Below, piece by piece: positions 9,373-18,028 of a stretch of 64,000 bases of DNA. The notes beneath the pieces are model-generated. The model had not been told where the DNA came from and made no database searches. It saw only the letters and a program-made list of their open reading frames with translations. Source of the stretch: Deltaproteobacteria bacterium (GTDB taxonomy: Bacteria; Myxococcota_A; Polyangia; Polyangiales; Ga0077539). The position numbers and the translations under genes are program-made. Location: NCBI GenBank assembly GCA_030694465.1, contig JAUXYJ010000023.1:458475-522474 (forward strand). The letters run 5' to 3'. Numbering within the stretch: the first letter of the stretch is position 1; each line of letters opens with the position of its first letter.

Positions 9373-9384
9373 GGCAGGCCTGCC
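9373..9384. promoter_or_regulatory. 12-bp perfect palindrome upstream of lipoprotein gene
   Basis: GGCAGGCCTGCC lies about 35 nt upstream of the lipoprotein ATG at 9338, between its AT-rich presumed promoter (about 9395-9415) and the ribosome site. It could be an operator or a leader hairpin; a chance palindrome in GC-rich DNA is possible. Confidence 0.3.
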
Positions 9385-9460
9385 GTCGCTGACTATCCTA
9401 AATTCGAAAACCGCGCGGACTTTGCCCGACTCCCACAGGTTTGCAATCCCTCCCGATTTT

Positions 9461-11101
9461 TCAGGGTATGCCCGCTCGCTCGGCGCCTGAGGTGCGTGCC
9501 TTCACCAGCGCCCGCACACTCAAGATCACCAGGCCGCTGAGCGCACCAAACGCAAACCCCGACAGGTGTGCCGTCTGAGAAATTCCCGGTGTAAATGTGT
9601 CAATCACCGCTTGTGCCGCGAAGGTAATCCCCACACCCACGAGCATACTCCGGCCGCTCCTGGCCCGCCGAAGCTCGCCCTTGAACAGCAGCACCACGCC
9701 CAGCGCACCGATGAGCGCAAAGATTGCACCCGAGGCGCCCACCAGAAGCATGGGGCGCAACGGATCGGCGAAGTGCATCACGGTCAGGCCGCTCGCGACT
9801 GTGGCCGAAACGTAGATAAGCACGAGCGCGATTCGCCCGTAAAAAGCCTCACAGAATCGCCCAAAGTGCCAGAGGGCTACCACGTTAAAAATCAAGTGGA
9901 GTGCGCCCGCGTGCAACAAACCGTGCGTCAGCAGCCGCCACGGCTCACTCCACGGGTCGAGCGAGCCCCCAACCAGCCCTCCGGATACGAACAAGTGCTC
10001 GGGATCAAGCGAATTTCCACGCAGAGTGACCCAAGCGTGGACCGCAAGGAGCAGCGCGCATTGCGCCGTGGTCAGCCACGCGATCGAGGCGCGGCCCTCG
10101 AGCGGCGCTGTCGCTGCAAGCTCGCGTTGCTCTGTGCGAAGGCGCACCACCAGCGACTCAAGCGCCGGCGAGCTCTGCGCGCGGGTCCGCGGTGGCACGG
10201 CTTCGAGTGTGCGCTCAAGCCCGCGCAGCGCCGCCGCCGAGAGGGTCGTGTCGCCCAAGCGCGCGCGCTCTTCAGTGAGCCATTTTGCAGCGCTCTGCGC
10301 GTCCCCCGTGACAAACGCGGCGACCGCGCGCACGGCCACGGGCACGCCCGGCGCGAGGTACGCTCTGAGCTCGCGCGACGCGGTCGTTGCGCCGTCCAGA
10401 TCGCCTGCGTACGCCAAGACATATGCGACCAGCAGCGCGCGTCGGTCGGCGTTTTTGGTGCTCATGGTGGGGTCCATCGCGAGCACCTCGGCCACCGCGG
10501 TTGCGAGCGCGTCGGGAGACATGTCGATCAGCGCGACGCTCTGGAGATAGACCATGCCGAGGCCCTGACGCAACAGCTCCTCGCGCTCTTTGAGCGGAAC
10601 AAACGCGTGGTAAACTTGCTGGATTTTTCCGAGGTTGTGCAGTCGGACGACGTCGAGGGTGTTGCGCGCGCTGGGGCTCCCGTTGGCGAGCGTGTCGAGC
10701 GTCGCGTCGTCGATGTCGGCGCCCTGTCTGAGCCTCAAGAGCGAAGGCAGCGTCGCCCTGAGGTGACGGGTCGCTTGCGACGGATGAAGCACCGCGAACA
10801 ACGTGAGCCACAGTCGCGCCATCCGCGGTTGACCGACGCGCACCGCACGCAAGAACCACGCGTGCAACCGCAGCGGCGCGAAGAGCAAGAGCGTTAAGAG
10901 CGAGAAGCTCACGAGGCCCGCGTAGCCTCGCGTGCTGGGCACAACCGCGAGCGCGACCGACGGGACGGATATGCACCCAAGCGCGATCCACCAGTCCAAA
11001 GTCTGGCGAATCGGCGCAGACTTCCACAAGCGAAAGGCAAAGATGGTCACCGCGAGGGCGGTCGAGAACAAGAGCGGAAACAGCAGATCTTGAGCGGTCA
11101 C
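9461..11101 (-). CDS. rhomboid intramembrane serine protease with long N-terminal extension
   Basis: A 546-aa protein. The C-terminal 200 residues are a rhomboid domain: LLHAGALHLIFN (HxxxxxHxxxN type), the nucleophile Ser457 in GASG (455-458), and His512 in AHLSGFAFG, forming the Ser-His dyad. Before it lie an N-terminal membrane region (about 5-100, several hydrophobic helices) and a roughly 230-residue helical soluble part with TPR-like spacing (about 120-330). The start is GTG at 11101, just after a hydrophobic-rich opening MTAQDLLFPLLF. Rhomboids cleave transmembrane substrates; the helical extension may select or hold the substrate (inference). Confidence 0.88.
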   Translation of the reverse strand: MTAQDLLFPLLFSTALAVTIFAFRLWKSAPIRQTLDWWIALGCISVPSVALAVVPSTRGYAGLVSFSLLTLLLFAPLRLHAWFLRAVRVGQPRMARLWLTLFAVLHPSQATRHLRATLPSLLRLRQGADIDDATLDTLANGSPSARNTLDVVRLHNLGKIQQVYHAFVPLKEREELLRQGLGMVYLQSVALIDMSPDALATAVAEVLAMDPTMSTKNADRRALLVAYVLAYAGDLDGATTASRELRAYLAPGVPVAVRAVAAFVTGDAQSAAKWLTEERARLGDTTLSAAALRGLERTLEAVPPRTRAQSSPALESLVVRLRTEQRELAATAPLEGRASIAWLTTAQCALLLAVHAWVTLRGNSLDPEHLFVSGGLVGGSLDPWSEPWRLLTHGLLHAGALHLIFNVVALWHFGRFCEAFYGRIALVLIYVSATVASGLTVMHFADPLRPMLLVGASGAIFALIGALGVVLLFKGELRRARSGRSMLVGVGITFAAQAVIDTFTPGISQTAHLSGFAFGALSGLVILSVRALVKARTSGAERAGIP

Positions 11102-11183
11102 GGGGTGAGATCGCCGAAGTTAGCACTCCCGCGCGATGCTCTTGCGTGACCAAGAGCGGCCCTCTCTGCGATGCTCCCGCGCC

Positions 11184-12632
11184 ATGCTAAACGAAGACAC
11201 CCTCCGCGCTCGCAGCGAGCACCTCTGGGAAAGCGAAATCATCAGTGAAATCACTGAGTATATTCGCATCCCTAACAAGTCCCCGATGTTCGACCGAGAC
11301 TGGGCGAGCGCGGGACACATGGACCGCGCCGTGGCGCTCATCGAGACCTGGTGCCGCAAGCAAATGGCCCACATCCCAGGGCTCACCGTCGAGGTGGTTC
11401 GGCTCAAGCACCCAGACGGCAGCCCTCGCACACCGGTGATCTACATCGAGGCCCCGGCGACCGGTGACGCAGCCAAAGACGACGTAGTCTTGCTCTACGG
11501 CCACCTGGACAAGCAGCCCGAAATGACCGGCTGGCGCGAGGGTCTTGGCCCATGGATCCCTGTGCGCGAAGGAGACAAGCTGTACGGCCGCGGGGGCGCA
11601 GACGACGGCTACGCGGCGTTTGCCTCGCTGGCTGCGTTGCGGTTGCTTCAAGAGCAGGGCGCGACGCGTGTGCGCTGCGCGGTGCTCATCGAGGCGTGCG
11701 AAGAGAGCGGGAGCTTTGATCTCCCGGCGTACATCGAGCACTTGATGCCCCGAATTGGGACCCCTTCGCTTGTGGTCTGCCTGGATTCTGGCTGTGCAAA
11801 CTACGACCAGCTCTGGATGACCACGAGCCTCCGCGGGTTGGTCGCCGGAGACCTCACGGTCAAAGTGCTCAACGAGGGCGTGCACTCGGGCGACGCGAGC
11901 GGGATCGTCGCGTCGAGCTTTCGCATCCAGCGCATGTTGCTCGAGCGAATTGAAGACATGGAGAGCGGCGTTGTCACCGTGGACGAGCTGCACACCGAGA
12001 TCCCCGAGCAGAGGCAGCAGCAGGCCCAGGACGCGGCGCGCTCGTTGGGCTGGGAGATCTTCTCGAAGTTTCCGTTTGTGTCGGGCTCGATGCCCATGCA
12101 GAGCGACCTCAAGGACATGATCTTGGCCCGCACGTGGCGGCCGACGCTCTCGGTCACCGGGGTCGACGGGATGCCGCCCTTGCACAGCGCAGGCAACGTG
12201 CTGCGGCCGTACACCACGCTCAAATTGTCCATTCGCATCCCTCCGCGGGTGGACCCCGAGGTCGCCGCGAAGGCCGTCAAAGAGGTGCTCGAGGCAGACC
12301 CTCCCTACGGGAGCGAGGTCACATTCAATGCTGAAAAATCAGCGCCAGGATGGGACGCACCGCCGTTGGCCGACTGGCTCGGCAGCGCGCTCACGGGCGC
12401 ATCGCAGACCTACTTTGGCCAGCGCTTTATGGCCATGGGCGAAGGCGGAACGATCCCCTTCATGGGCATGCTCGGCGAGCGGTTTCCGAGCGCACAGTTC
12501 TTGATCACCGGGGTGCTTGGGCCCGCGTCCAACGCGCACGGACCCAACGAGTTTTTGCACATCCCCACGGCGAAGAAGCTCACCTGCTGCGTGGCGCATG
12601 TGCTCGTCGCCCACGCCGCACGCGCGGTGTAA
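11184..12632 (+). CDS. M20-family metallodipeptidase (CNDP-like)
   Basis: A 482-aa zinc dipeptidase. Family landmarks are LLYGHLDKQPE (His107, Asp109), GRGGADDGYA (bridging Asp140), and EACEESGS (Glu173 general base, Glu174 ligand). NVLRPYTTLKLSIRIPPRVDPE is a typical lid/dimerisation-domain stretch, and a metal-ligand His occurs near the C-terminus in ASNAHGPNEF. All expected residues are present, so it should be active on dipeptides or similar amides in the cytoplasm. ATG 11184 was preferred over an in-frame start at 11136 because MLNEDTLRARSEHLW matches the usual N-terminal helix. Its stop lies 9 nt before a dispersed palindrome that separates it from the convergent Cys-rich lipoprotein gene. 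Confidence 0.9.
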   Translation: MLNEDTLRARSEHLWESEIISEITEYIRIPNKSPMFDRDWASAGHMDRAVALIETWCRKQMAHIPGLTVEVVRLKHPDGSPRTPVIYIEAPATGDAAKDDVVLLYGHLDKQPEMTGWREGLGPWIPVREGDKLYGRGGADDGYAAFASLAALRLLQEQGATRVRCAVLIEACEESGSFDLPAYIEHLMPRIGTPSLVVCLDSGCANYDQLWMTTSLRGLVAGDLTVKVLNEGVHSGDASGIVASSFRIQRMLLERIEDMESGVVTVDELHTEIPEQRQQQAQDAARSLGWEIFSKFPFVSGSMPMQSDLKDMILARTWRPTLSVTGVDGMPPLHSAGNVLRPYTTLKLSIRIPPRVDPEVAAKAVKEVLEADPPYGSEVTFNAEKSAPGWDAPPLADWLGSALTGASQTYFGQRFMAMGEGGTIPFMGMLGERFPSAQFLITGVLGPASNAHGPNEFLHIPTAKKLTCCVAHVLVAHAARAV

Positions 12633-12641
12633 GTGTCCCGT

Positions 12642-12661
12642 ACCCGGCGACGTCGCCGGGT
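12642..12661. repeat. 20-bp palindrome, copy 2 (between convergent genes)
   Basis: A perfect ACCCGGCGACGTCGCCGGGT lies 9 nt past the M20 stop (12632) and 8 nt from the stop of the convergent lipoprotein gene (12670). It can form a 10-bp hairpin without a loop on either strand. The place fits a bidirectional terminator, but no U-tract follows. Confidence 0.95.
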
Positions 12662-12669
12662 CACTGCGC

Positions 12670-13698
12670 TCACGGGCGACAGAGGTGCGTCACTGCGTTG
12701 CACCGAGAGGTAAACAAGTCTGTCAACGGCCGAGGGCAATAGTCGGTCACTGTGCAATCAGGCATGCAAAATCCCTCGCGGACCTCTGTCTCACCCGGCA
12801 CCGCGGGGACGCAAATGTACGGAGACGCGCCCATGGCCGCCGAGCGACACGAGACAAAGGGCTGGCTTGGGCTCCAGCTGTCCGGGAGCCTGCATCGCGC
12901 CACGCAGATGCCTATCAGAGGGTCGGTGAACAGCGCGCCGCCGAGCGAGAGACACTGACCTAGGTTTCCGCACGAGCGAATATCCCGCGTGTCGCACTTA
13001 GCCGAACAGTAGCCCCCAGGGAGGCTCGTCCCGAGTCGCAGCGTAGGGCCAATGCACTCAGGTGCAGGAGCTCCGGTGGCACGCCCAGAGAGCTGACATG
13101 CAGCACCTACGCTGCAGGGCTGCGCGATCGCGAGCGGAGCGCACGGCCCGGTCCCACCGGTCGCGGGACAGCAGTAAATTCCCAGGCGACACGAGTAGGT
13201 CGAGGGACACTGCCCGGCGCCGTCACAGCGCAGCGAGCCATCGGTTGTAGGCGTGATCGTGCTGGGCGCGGGGCACTGCAGCGCGGTGCTCTCGGGCGGA
13301 CAACAGCGGCCCCAGCGGCATGCATACCCCTGCGCGCAGTTGCCCTCTTCGCAGGCCACAGCGCCCGTCTGTCGCCCAGGGACCAGCGCCTCTGCCGGGC
13401 ACACCGTGAGGCTGCTCATGGGCGGACAACACTGACCCCAGCGACACGCATACCCCTGCTCGCAGTTGTCCTCTGCGCCACACCGAAGGCTCCCGGTTTG
13501 TCGCCCGGGCAAGAGCCCTTCGCTGGGGCACTGCGTCAGCGAGCTCTCTTCGGGGCAGCACACGCCCCATCGCGCGACCTGCCCAGGAGGACACTCGCCC
13601 CGGGCCCCCGCTTCGATCGTGCGCGAGGGGTCGAGGACGGGCAGCCCGCAGCCCGTGATCGCAAGAAATACCGCAGTAATTCCCAGCTCAAACTGCAT
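12670..13698 (-). CDS. Cys-rich repeat lipoprotein
   Basis: A 342-aa lipoprotein with lipobox AITGC (Cys17). About residues 35-165 hold three to four repeats of roughly 37 residues built around YACRWGxCCPP, then CPxxxLxPGRQTG, with six conserved Cys per unit; the last unit is degenerate (YSCRLGIYCCP). The C-terminal half is also Cys-rich (CSAKCDTRDIRSCGNLGQC, ICVARCRLPDSW) and resembles small disulphide-knotted extracellular modules. No enzyme motif is present. It probably sits on the outer membrane. ATG 13698 was chosen because it gives a proper lipoprotein signal. It starts 11 nt after the stop of the upstream TPR gene, so the two form an operon. Confidence 0.75.
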   Translation of the reverse strand: MQFELGITAVFLAITGCGLPVLDPSRTIEAGARGECPPGQVARWGVCCPEESSLTQCPSEGLLPGRQTGSLRCGAEDNCEQGYACRWGQCCPPMSSLTVCPAEALVPGRQTGAVACEEGNCAQGYACRWGRCCPPESTALQCPAPSTITPTTDGSLRCDGAGQCPSTYSCRLGIYCCPATGGTGPCAPLAIAQPCSVGAACQLSGRATGAPAPECIGPTLRLGTSLPGGYCSAKCDTRDIRSCGNLGQCLSLGGALFTDPLIGICVARCRLPDSWSPSQPFVSCRSAAMGASPYICVPAVPGETEVREGFCMPDCTVTDYCPRPLTDLFTSRCNAVTHLCRP

Positions 13699-13709
13699 CT
13701 TCGAGAGAC

Positions 13710-14588
13710 TCAAAACGCACCTCCCACGGTCACCATCGCGCCGCCCCGGGTGGGCATCACGCTCGCGGTTCTCACGAGCTCTTCGCGACGCTGACCGGGT
13801 CCACGCGCGATGAGCCACGCCGTCCCGACGCCGACAAACGCTCCGGCTGCGACGCCAAACGCGATCGCCGTGTTTGCTTCGTCACGCGAGGCAAAATAAG
13901 CGTTCGTGAGCTCGCTGCTCCACACGGTAGCCGCTTGGACGCGCGCACGATCGTTCACGGACGACACGCCCTGCCAGATCGAGAATCCACCCAGGACCCC
14001 AGCCACACCCATCAAGACCCAAGGCGCGACCGTATCGAGGGTGCGGTGCTCGTAGCGAACAAGTGTGCGCAAAGATAGCAGAGAATTTTCAGCCAATCCT
14101 GCCTCGACCGCCGGCGCTGTTTGGGGCGGGACAGACGACGGGCTAGGCACCGAGACTGCCTGCGCGGGAGAAGCCGACGCACCCGCCGCACAGCGAGCCG
14201 CAGCCTCTGCTCCCTCGCGCTCGAGTATCCCTTGGAGAGCCACCATGCGCGCGTCGATCGCGACAAGGTCTACGCCCTGCAAATTAGCTCGCCGAAACAC
14301 CTCGAAGTCTCTGAGCGCGCGTGCGTGATTGCCCGCCGCGTCCCAGGCCCGCGCGGCGTTGTAGAGCAGCTCCACTTGTCCGCTGAGGGCATGGACACGC
14401 TCGAACTCTGCCGCGGCGTCTGCGTACTGCCTCGCCTCGAAGAACGCGGTCCCCGCTCGAAAGTGCGCGCTCGCGAGGTTGTCGCGCTCGGCAGGCGAGA
14501 GCGGCTGCGCATAGCTCTGCACAGCGACGGAGCACATCCCCAAGGCCACCATGGATGCACTCAAACGCATCCGGACACGTCCAATCAT
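13710..14588 (-). CDS. periplasmic/envelope TPR protein with two membrane segments
   Basis: A 292-aa protein starting at ATG 14588 (GTG 14591 is one codon earlier). It has a signal peptide ending SYAQ near residue 27. Residues about 35-120 form TPR-like helices (AHFRAGTAFFEARQYADAAAEFERVHAL, VELLYNAARAWDAAGNHARAL). Two hydrophobic helices follow, one near 170-190 (PWVLMGVAGVLGGFSIW) and one near 225-245 (AIAFGVAAGAFVGVGTAWLI). This layout recurs in myxobacterial envelope proteins of unknown role. It lies 11 nt upstream of the Cys-rich lipoprotein gene in one likely operon. Confidence 0.75.
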   Translation of the reverse strand: MIGRVRMRLSASMVALGMCSVAVQSYAQPLSPAERDNLASAHFRAGTAFFEARQYADAAAEFERVHALSGQVELLYNAARAWDAAGNHARALRDFEVFRRANLQGVDLVAIDARMVALQGILEREGAEAAARCAAGASASPAQAVSVPSPSSVPPQTAPAVEAGLAENSLLSLRTLVRYEHRTLDTVAPWVLMGVAGVLGGFSIWQGVSSVNDRARVQAATVWSSELTNAYFASRDEANTAIAFGVAAGAFVGVGTAWLIARGPGQRREELVRTASVMPTRGGAMVTVGGAF

Positions 14589-14591
14589 CAC

Positions 14592-15073
14592 CCGCCGAGC
14601 TTACCCTAACCGTGAAGCGCTACGGACGTTTCTCGAGGGTAGACGATACCCGATCCCTTCGTGGGTGACCTCTCTCGTGCATCCGTCAAGACCTCTCGCC
14701 CATGAGGCTTGTTGACAAAGGCATTTCGCAAAGTGCCAAAGAACTGTCAGGTCGCTGGTCAAGACGCAACGAGCGGGTTGGCCTTGTGGCCCGAGGCGGG
14801 GCCGCTCGTGGTGACCTGCCGATACACACCGAAGCACTTAGCCAAGAGATTGGCCGAGCGACAGACACTCCCGCAGCGATTTCAACGGCGTTTTGACAGG
14901 GTCTCAAAGCGGACGAACCGTTCATCTCTGCTTCGCGCCTTTGACGCTGCCCTAGAACAACGGAGATTCGATTGTAATTCACAGCTATTCAATCGCGGCA
15001 ATCTATTGAAATTAATGCGTTTTTCTTGCTTCGATTTCTTGAGATCCCGCCGAGAGTGCGTAGCGTTTTACCC
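14592..15073. other. 482-nt divergent intergenic region
   Basis: This is the spacer between the divergent TPR gene (start 14588) and the large hydrolase gene (start 15074). It becomes clearly AT-richer at about 14940-15040. A TTGAAA followed 17 nt later by CTTCGAT (near 15005-15035) could serve the hydrolase gene. Short open frames exist (for example 14709-15077 plus) but have no recognisable family or convincing ribosome site, so no gene is called. Confidence 0.4.
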
Positions 15074-17983
15074 ATGAAGACCCATGGGGAGCCACGGCAG
15101 ACCAAGCGCCCACCACGCGCCTTGGCGATCGCTGCACTGAGTTTGCTTACTTGCACCTGCGGGCCGAGCCTCCGCACCGACGGCCCGCCGGTGTACGTCG
15201 GCCACATTGAGGGCAGCGACGCGCTCATCGCCATTGTCGCCGACGAGGGCACCCTCGTGGCGTACACGTGCGGGGGCACGCGCTCGTGGGAGACCCACAC
15301 GGGCTGGTTTCATCCCGTGCTGCCCGTAGACGGCCTCTCAGGCGCCACACAGACCATCCCAGTCACGCGCTCCGCGCGCGGCCTACAGCTCACGGGATCG
15401 ATCGAGCCCACGAGCGCCTCGGGCACGCTGCAGCTGTCCGACGGCGCCACCGTCCCTTGGCGAGCCCAACGCGCAGACCCGTCACGCGGCGCGGGCTTCT
15501 TTACGATCAGCGACGGGGGCGAGCTCTCGGGACTCATCGTCGCCAATGACGGAGCGGTCGCAGGAGTACGTGTCGGCATCGGCGCAGACGACACCCGGAC
15601 TCCCACGCCGATCGCAGCGACGCCGCCAAGCAACAGCGGCACTGCAGTCACCGGGCGTGTCACGATCGGCACGCAGTCGGGCGTCCCGATTTCGCTCCAG
15701 CCCACCGTGCAAGGCCGACTCGTGCAGGTCCAACGCGCCGCTCCGACCATCGTGGTCCTGCTGCACGGCGTGACCAGCGTGGGCGATCAAGCCAAGCTCG
15801 AGAACGGTCGGCTCACCCTCGATGACGACCTCACCGAGGTCCAGCGTGTACGCAACACGCCGGTGATCAAGCCGCACCCGGGCACACGAATGCACGCGCG
15901 CTCGTACTGGACCGCGCCCTTCGTTTCGGGACTGCTGACGGGACGACCGGACAACGCGTTGTTCACCCTGGGCTCGGGAACGAACATCACAGGGCCTGCA
16001 TTTTTGCACGCAGACACAGCGGCGGACATCACCGCAACGGTGGCCACCGCGGCGCCTCCTCCTGGCGACTGTGACCTCAATGACCTCATCGTGAATCAGG
16101 TGCCGAGCACCGCGGTGCCTGTGGCCGGTCTTCCGCCGCAAGCACCGAGGCTCTCGCTCTTGCTTGGGCACCGCGACGGCAAGCTGCCGCTGATGGTGCA
16201 AGTAATGAACGCGACCGACCAAGTCTATCGCTGCGTCGACCTCTTTCGCACACGCTACCGAGTCGAGCCTGCCCTAGTCTTTGTCGGTCACAGCGGCGGC
16301 GGTTTGGTCATCCGCGGGATCCTCTCAAACCCGTCGCGGGCCTCGCTAGTCGCCGCGGGCGCAATCGATTCGGCGACACCCAATCACCTGCACTATGACC
16401 GCGCGAACATCGACGGAGACCCGCTCAGCACACGTCAAAAAATGTCTTTTTTGCGCGATCGCGCGATGTACGCGGTGACCTTGGCGACGCCACACCAAGG
16501 GAGCCCCTTCGCCGATTTTGCAGCGCGCGCGCGGCCCGAGGTCGAGCGTGTTCGACAGTGGCTCATCGCTGGCGCAGGGGCAGACTTTGGTCGCTTCAAT
16601 GTGCCTCCGGTCTTGGCTACAAGTGTTCAAGCGCTAGGCTCTGCAGGGGTGATTCTGTCGCCCCAAGCGCCCATCAATGGCGTGCTCGAGTCCGCCGAAT
16701 CAACCACCCGCCGCGCCAGCGCCGAGCTCCTCGCGGTGATCGATGGCTTTGTCAAACCTGCCTACGACGACAACCCCATTACCATCGAGCTCGCGAGCGC
16801 GCGTTGGCGCGCTTTTAACCGCGGAGCCCTCCACCCACAGGCCGCCCGCCGTGGCCCGAGCAGCCCAATCCCAGGCGCCGCCGGAGCGCTCGTCCCGATC
16901 TACACGGCGGGTGCTCGAGCAGCCGGAAGCGACGTACTAGACTCGATGGATGTCAGCGAAATCGCTCGTGGAATGACGGCGATCTCGACCCGGTCCATGC
17001 CACGACGCTCGCGCTTTTGGCTCATGGGGCTGACCTTCGTCGACCAGCTCATGCGTGGATACGGCGGGATCCCCATGGCACCCCGGCCACTCGCTTCACA
17101 GCTCGATCGCGTCAACGCGACGGGCTGGTTTGCAGAAGGCACCGCGATGTACGCGCGTCGCAGCCCTGTGCTCGATGCCACGTTTCGCGCGGTCTACGGA
17201 CTCAGCGGCGCGCGCGATGTCGACAATCTCTTGCGTTGGCTCAGCAACGAGACCGGCACGCGGCTTAACCAAGCCTCGTTTGTCGCCCCCGTCTATTTGT
17301 CTCGCACCTGGGAGGTCCTCGATCGACCCACGACGTTTCCGGTCCCCGCGCTGCGATGCACCGCGAACGACGGGGTCGTCCTCGAGCTCGCGTTTGATTA
17401 CACCCCCATGATCACGGCCCTGGTCTCAAGCTTTGGCACGATGGACGCTGCACTCAGGGCGCTCGCGAACCAAGATTTCTCAGCCCTGATGACCCGCTTC
17501 GAGAACACAGGCGGCGCGCTCGCGAACGTCGTCCCAAACCTTCGCGCAGACTTTGACACGCTGTTTCGCGCGGCAACGCGCCCCGAGTGCGTCGACCCCG
17601 GACGTTGGCGACTCGCGACGGCCATGCGCACGATCGCGCTGCCGCTGCCCACCGAGACAACAAACACCGCGAGCGATGGCCTCGTCGATCACGACGGCTT
17701 CGTACTCTATGAGTCTGCGCACGGCGTGACCCTCGGTCGCGACGGAACCGACGGCATGCCCCTCACCCTCGAGTTCTTCGACCACACACGGCTCGATGAC
17801 ACAAGCACTGGGACCCCGACGCCGGGCAGCTGGTATCGACGCTACACCAGCGCGCTTGAGCCGTTTAATCACGAGATCCAGCGCTTCGAGACCGGCCAGT
17901 GGGTCTTCACAAACCTGCTCGCGCGCAGCCCCGGACCGCTCCCCGCCATCGCGGGTGAGCTCAGCGTGTTCGCCTCACCCTGA
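15074..17983 (+). CDS. large secreted alpha/beta-hydrolase (esterase/lipase-like)
   Basis: A 969-aa exported protein. The N-terminus is a signal sequence with adjacent Cys residues (SLLTCTCGP), perhaps a lipoprotein. VVLLHGVTSVGD is a lipase oxyanion-hole HG stretch and VGHSGGGLV holds the probable nucleophile Ser407. TLATPHQGSPFADFA matches the sequence that follows the nucleophile in PGAP1/LipA-like lipases. About residues 60-220 are a beta-rich N-terminal domain, and a long C-terminal region has no family I recognise. ATG 15074 was preferred to 15026 because it opens the signal peptide. A dispersed palindrome sits 16 nt past the stop, facing the convergent lectin gene. Substrate unknown. 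Confidence 0.8.
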   Translation: MKTHGEPRQTKRPPRALAIAALSLLTCTCGPSLRTDGPPVYVGHIEGSDALIAIVADEGTLVAYTCGGTRSWETHTGWFHPVLPVDGLSGATQTIPVTRSARGLQLTGSIEPTSASGTLQLSDGATVPWRAQRADPSRGAGFFTISDGGELSGLIVANDGAVAGVRVGIGADDTRTPTPIAATPPSNSGTAVTGRVTIGTQSGVPISLQPTVQGRLVQVQRAAPTIVVLLHGVTSVGDQAKLENGRLTLDDDLTEVQRVRNTPVIKPHPGTRMHARSYWTAPFVSGLLTGRPDNALFTLGSGTNITGPAFLHADTAADITATVATAAPPPGDCDLNDLIVNQVPSTAVPVAGLPPQAPRLSLLLGHRDGKLPLMVQVMNATDQVYRCVDLFRTRYRVEPALVFVGHSGGGLVIRGILSNPSRASLVAAGAIDSATPNHLHYDRANIDGDPLSTRQKMSFLRDRAMYAVTLATPHQGSPFADFAARARPEVERVRQWLIAGAGADFGRFNVPPVLATSVQALGSAGVILSPQAPINGVLESAESTTRRASAELLAVIDGFVKPAYDDNPITIELASARWRAFNRGALHPQAARRGPSSPIPGAAGALVPIYTAGARAAGSDVLDSMDVSEIARGMTAISTRSMPRRSRFWLMGLTFVDQLMRGYGGIPMAPRPLASQLDRVNATGWFAEGTAMYARRSPVLDATFRAVYGLSGARDVDNLLRWLSNETGTRLNQASFVAPVYLSRTWEVLDRPTTFPVPALRCTANDGVVLELAFDYTPMITALVSSFGTMDAALRALANQDFSALMTRFENTGGALANVVPNLRADFDTLFRAATRPECVDPGRWRLATAMRTIALPLPTETTNTASDGLVDHDGFVLYESAHGVTLGRDGTDGMPLTLEFFDHTRLDDTSTGTPTPGSWYRRYTSALEPFNHEIQRFETGQWVFTNLLARSPGPLPAIAGELSVFASP

Positions 17984-17999
17984 GAGTCCGTCGCCCCCA

Positions 18000-18019
18000 A
18001 CCCGGCGACGTCGCCGGGT
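18000..18019. repeat. 20-bp palindrome, copy 3 (between convergent genes)
   Basis: A perfect ACCCGGCGACGTCGCCGGGT lies between the hydrolase stop (17983) and the convergent lectin stop (18029). It is the only notable structure in this 45-nt gap, so a bidirectional terminator role is plausible. Confidence 0.95.
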
Positions 18020-18028
18020 GGTAGAGCA

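Noticed and set aside
9566..10897. 443-codon plus-strand open frame opposite the rhomboid gene
   Set aside because: Low-complexity, Arg/Gln-rich, no domain; antisense shadow of the rhomboid frame.
14709..15077. Possible small plus-strand gene upstream of the large hydrolase
   Set aside because: No ribosome site, no recognisable family and it overlaps the hydrolase start in another frame; could be a decayed remnant, but this cannot be supported.
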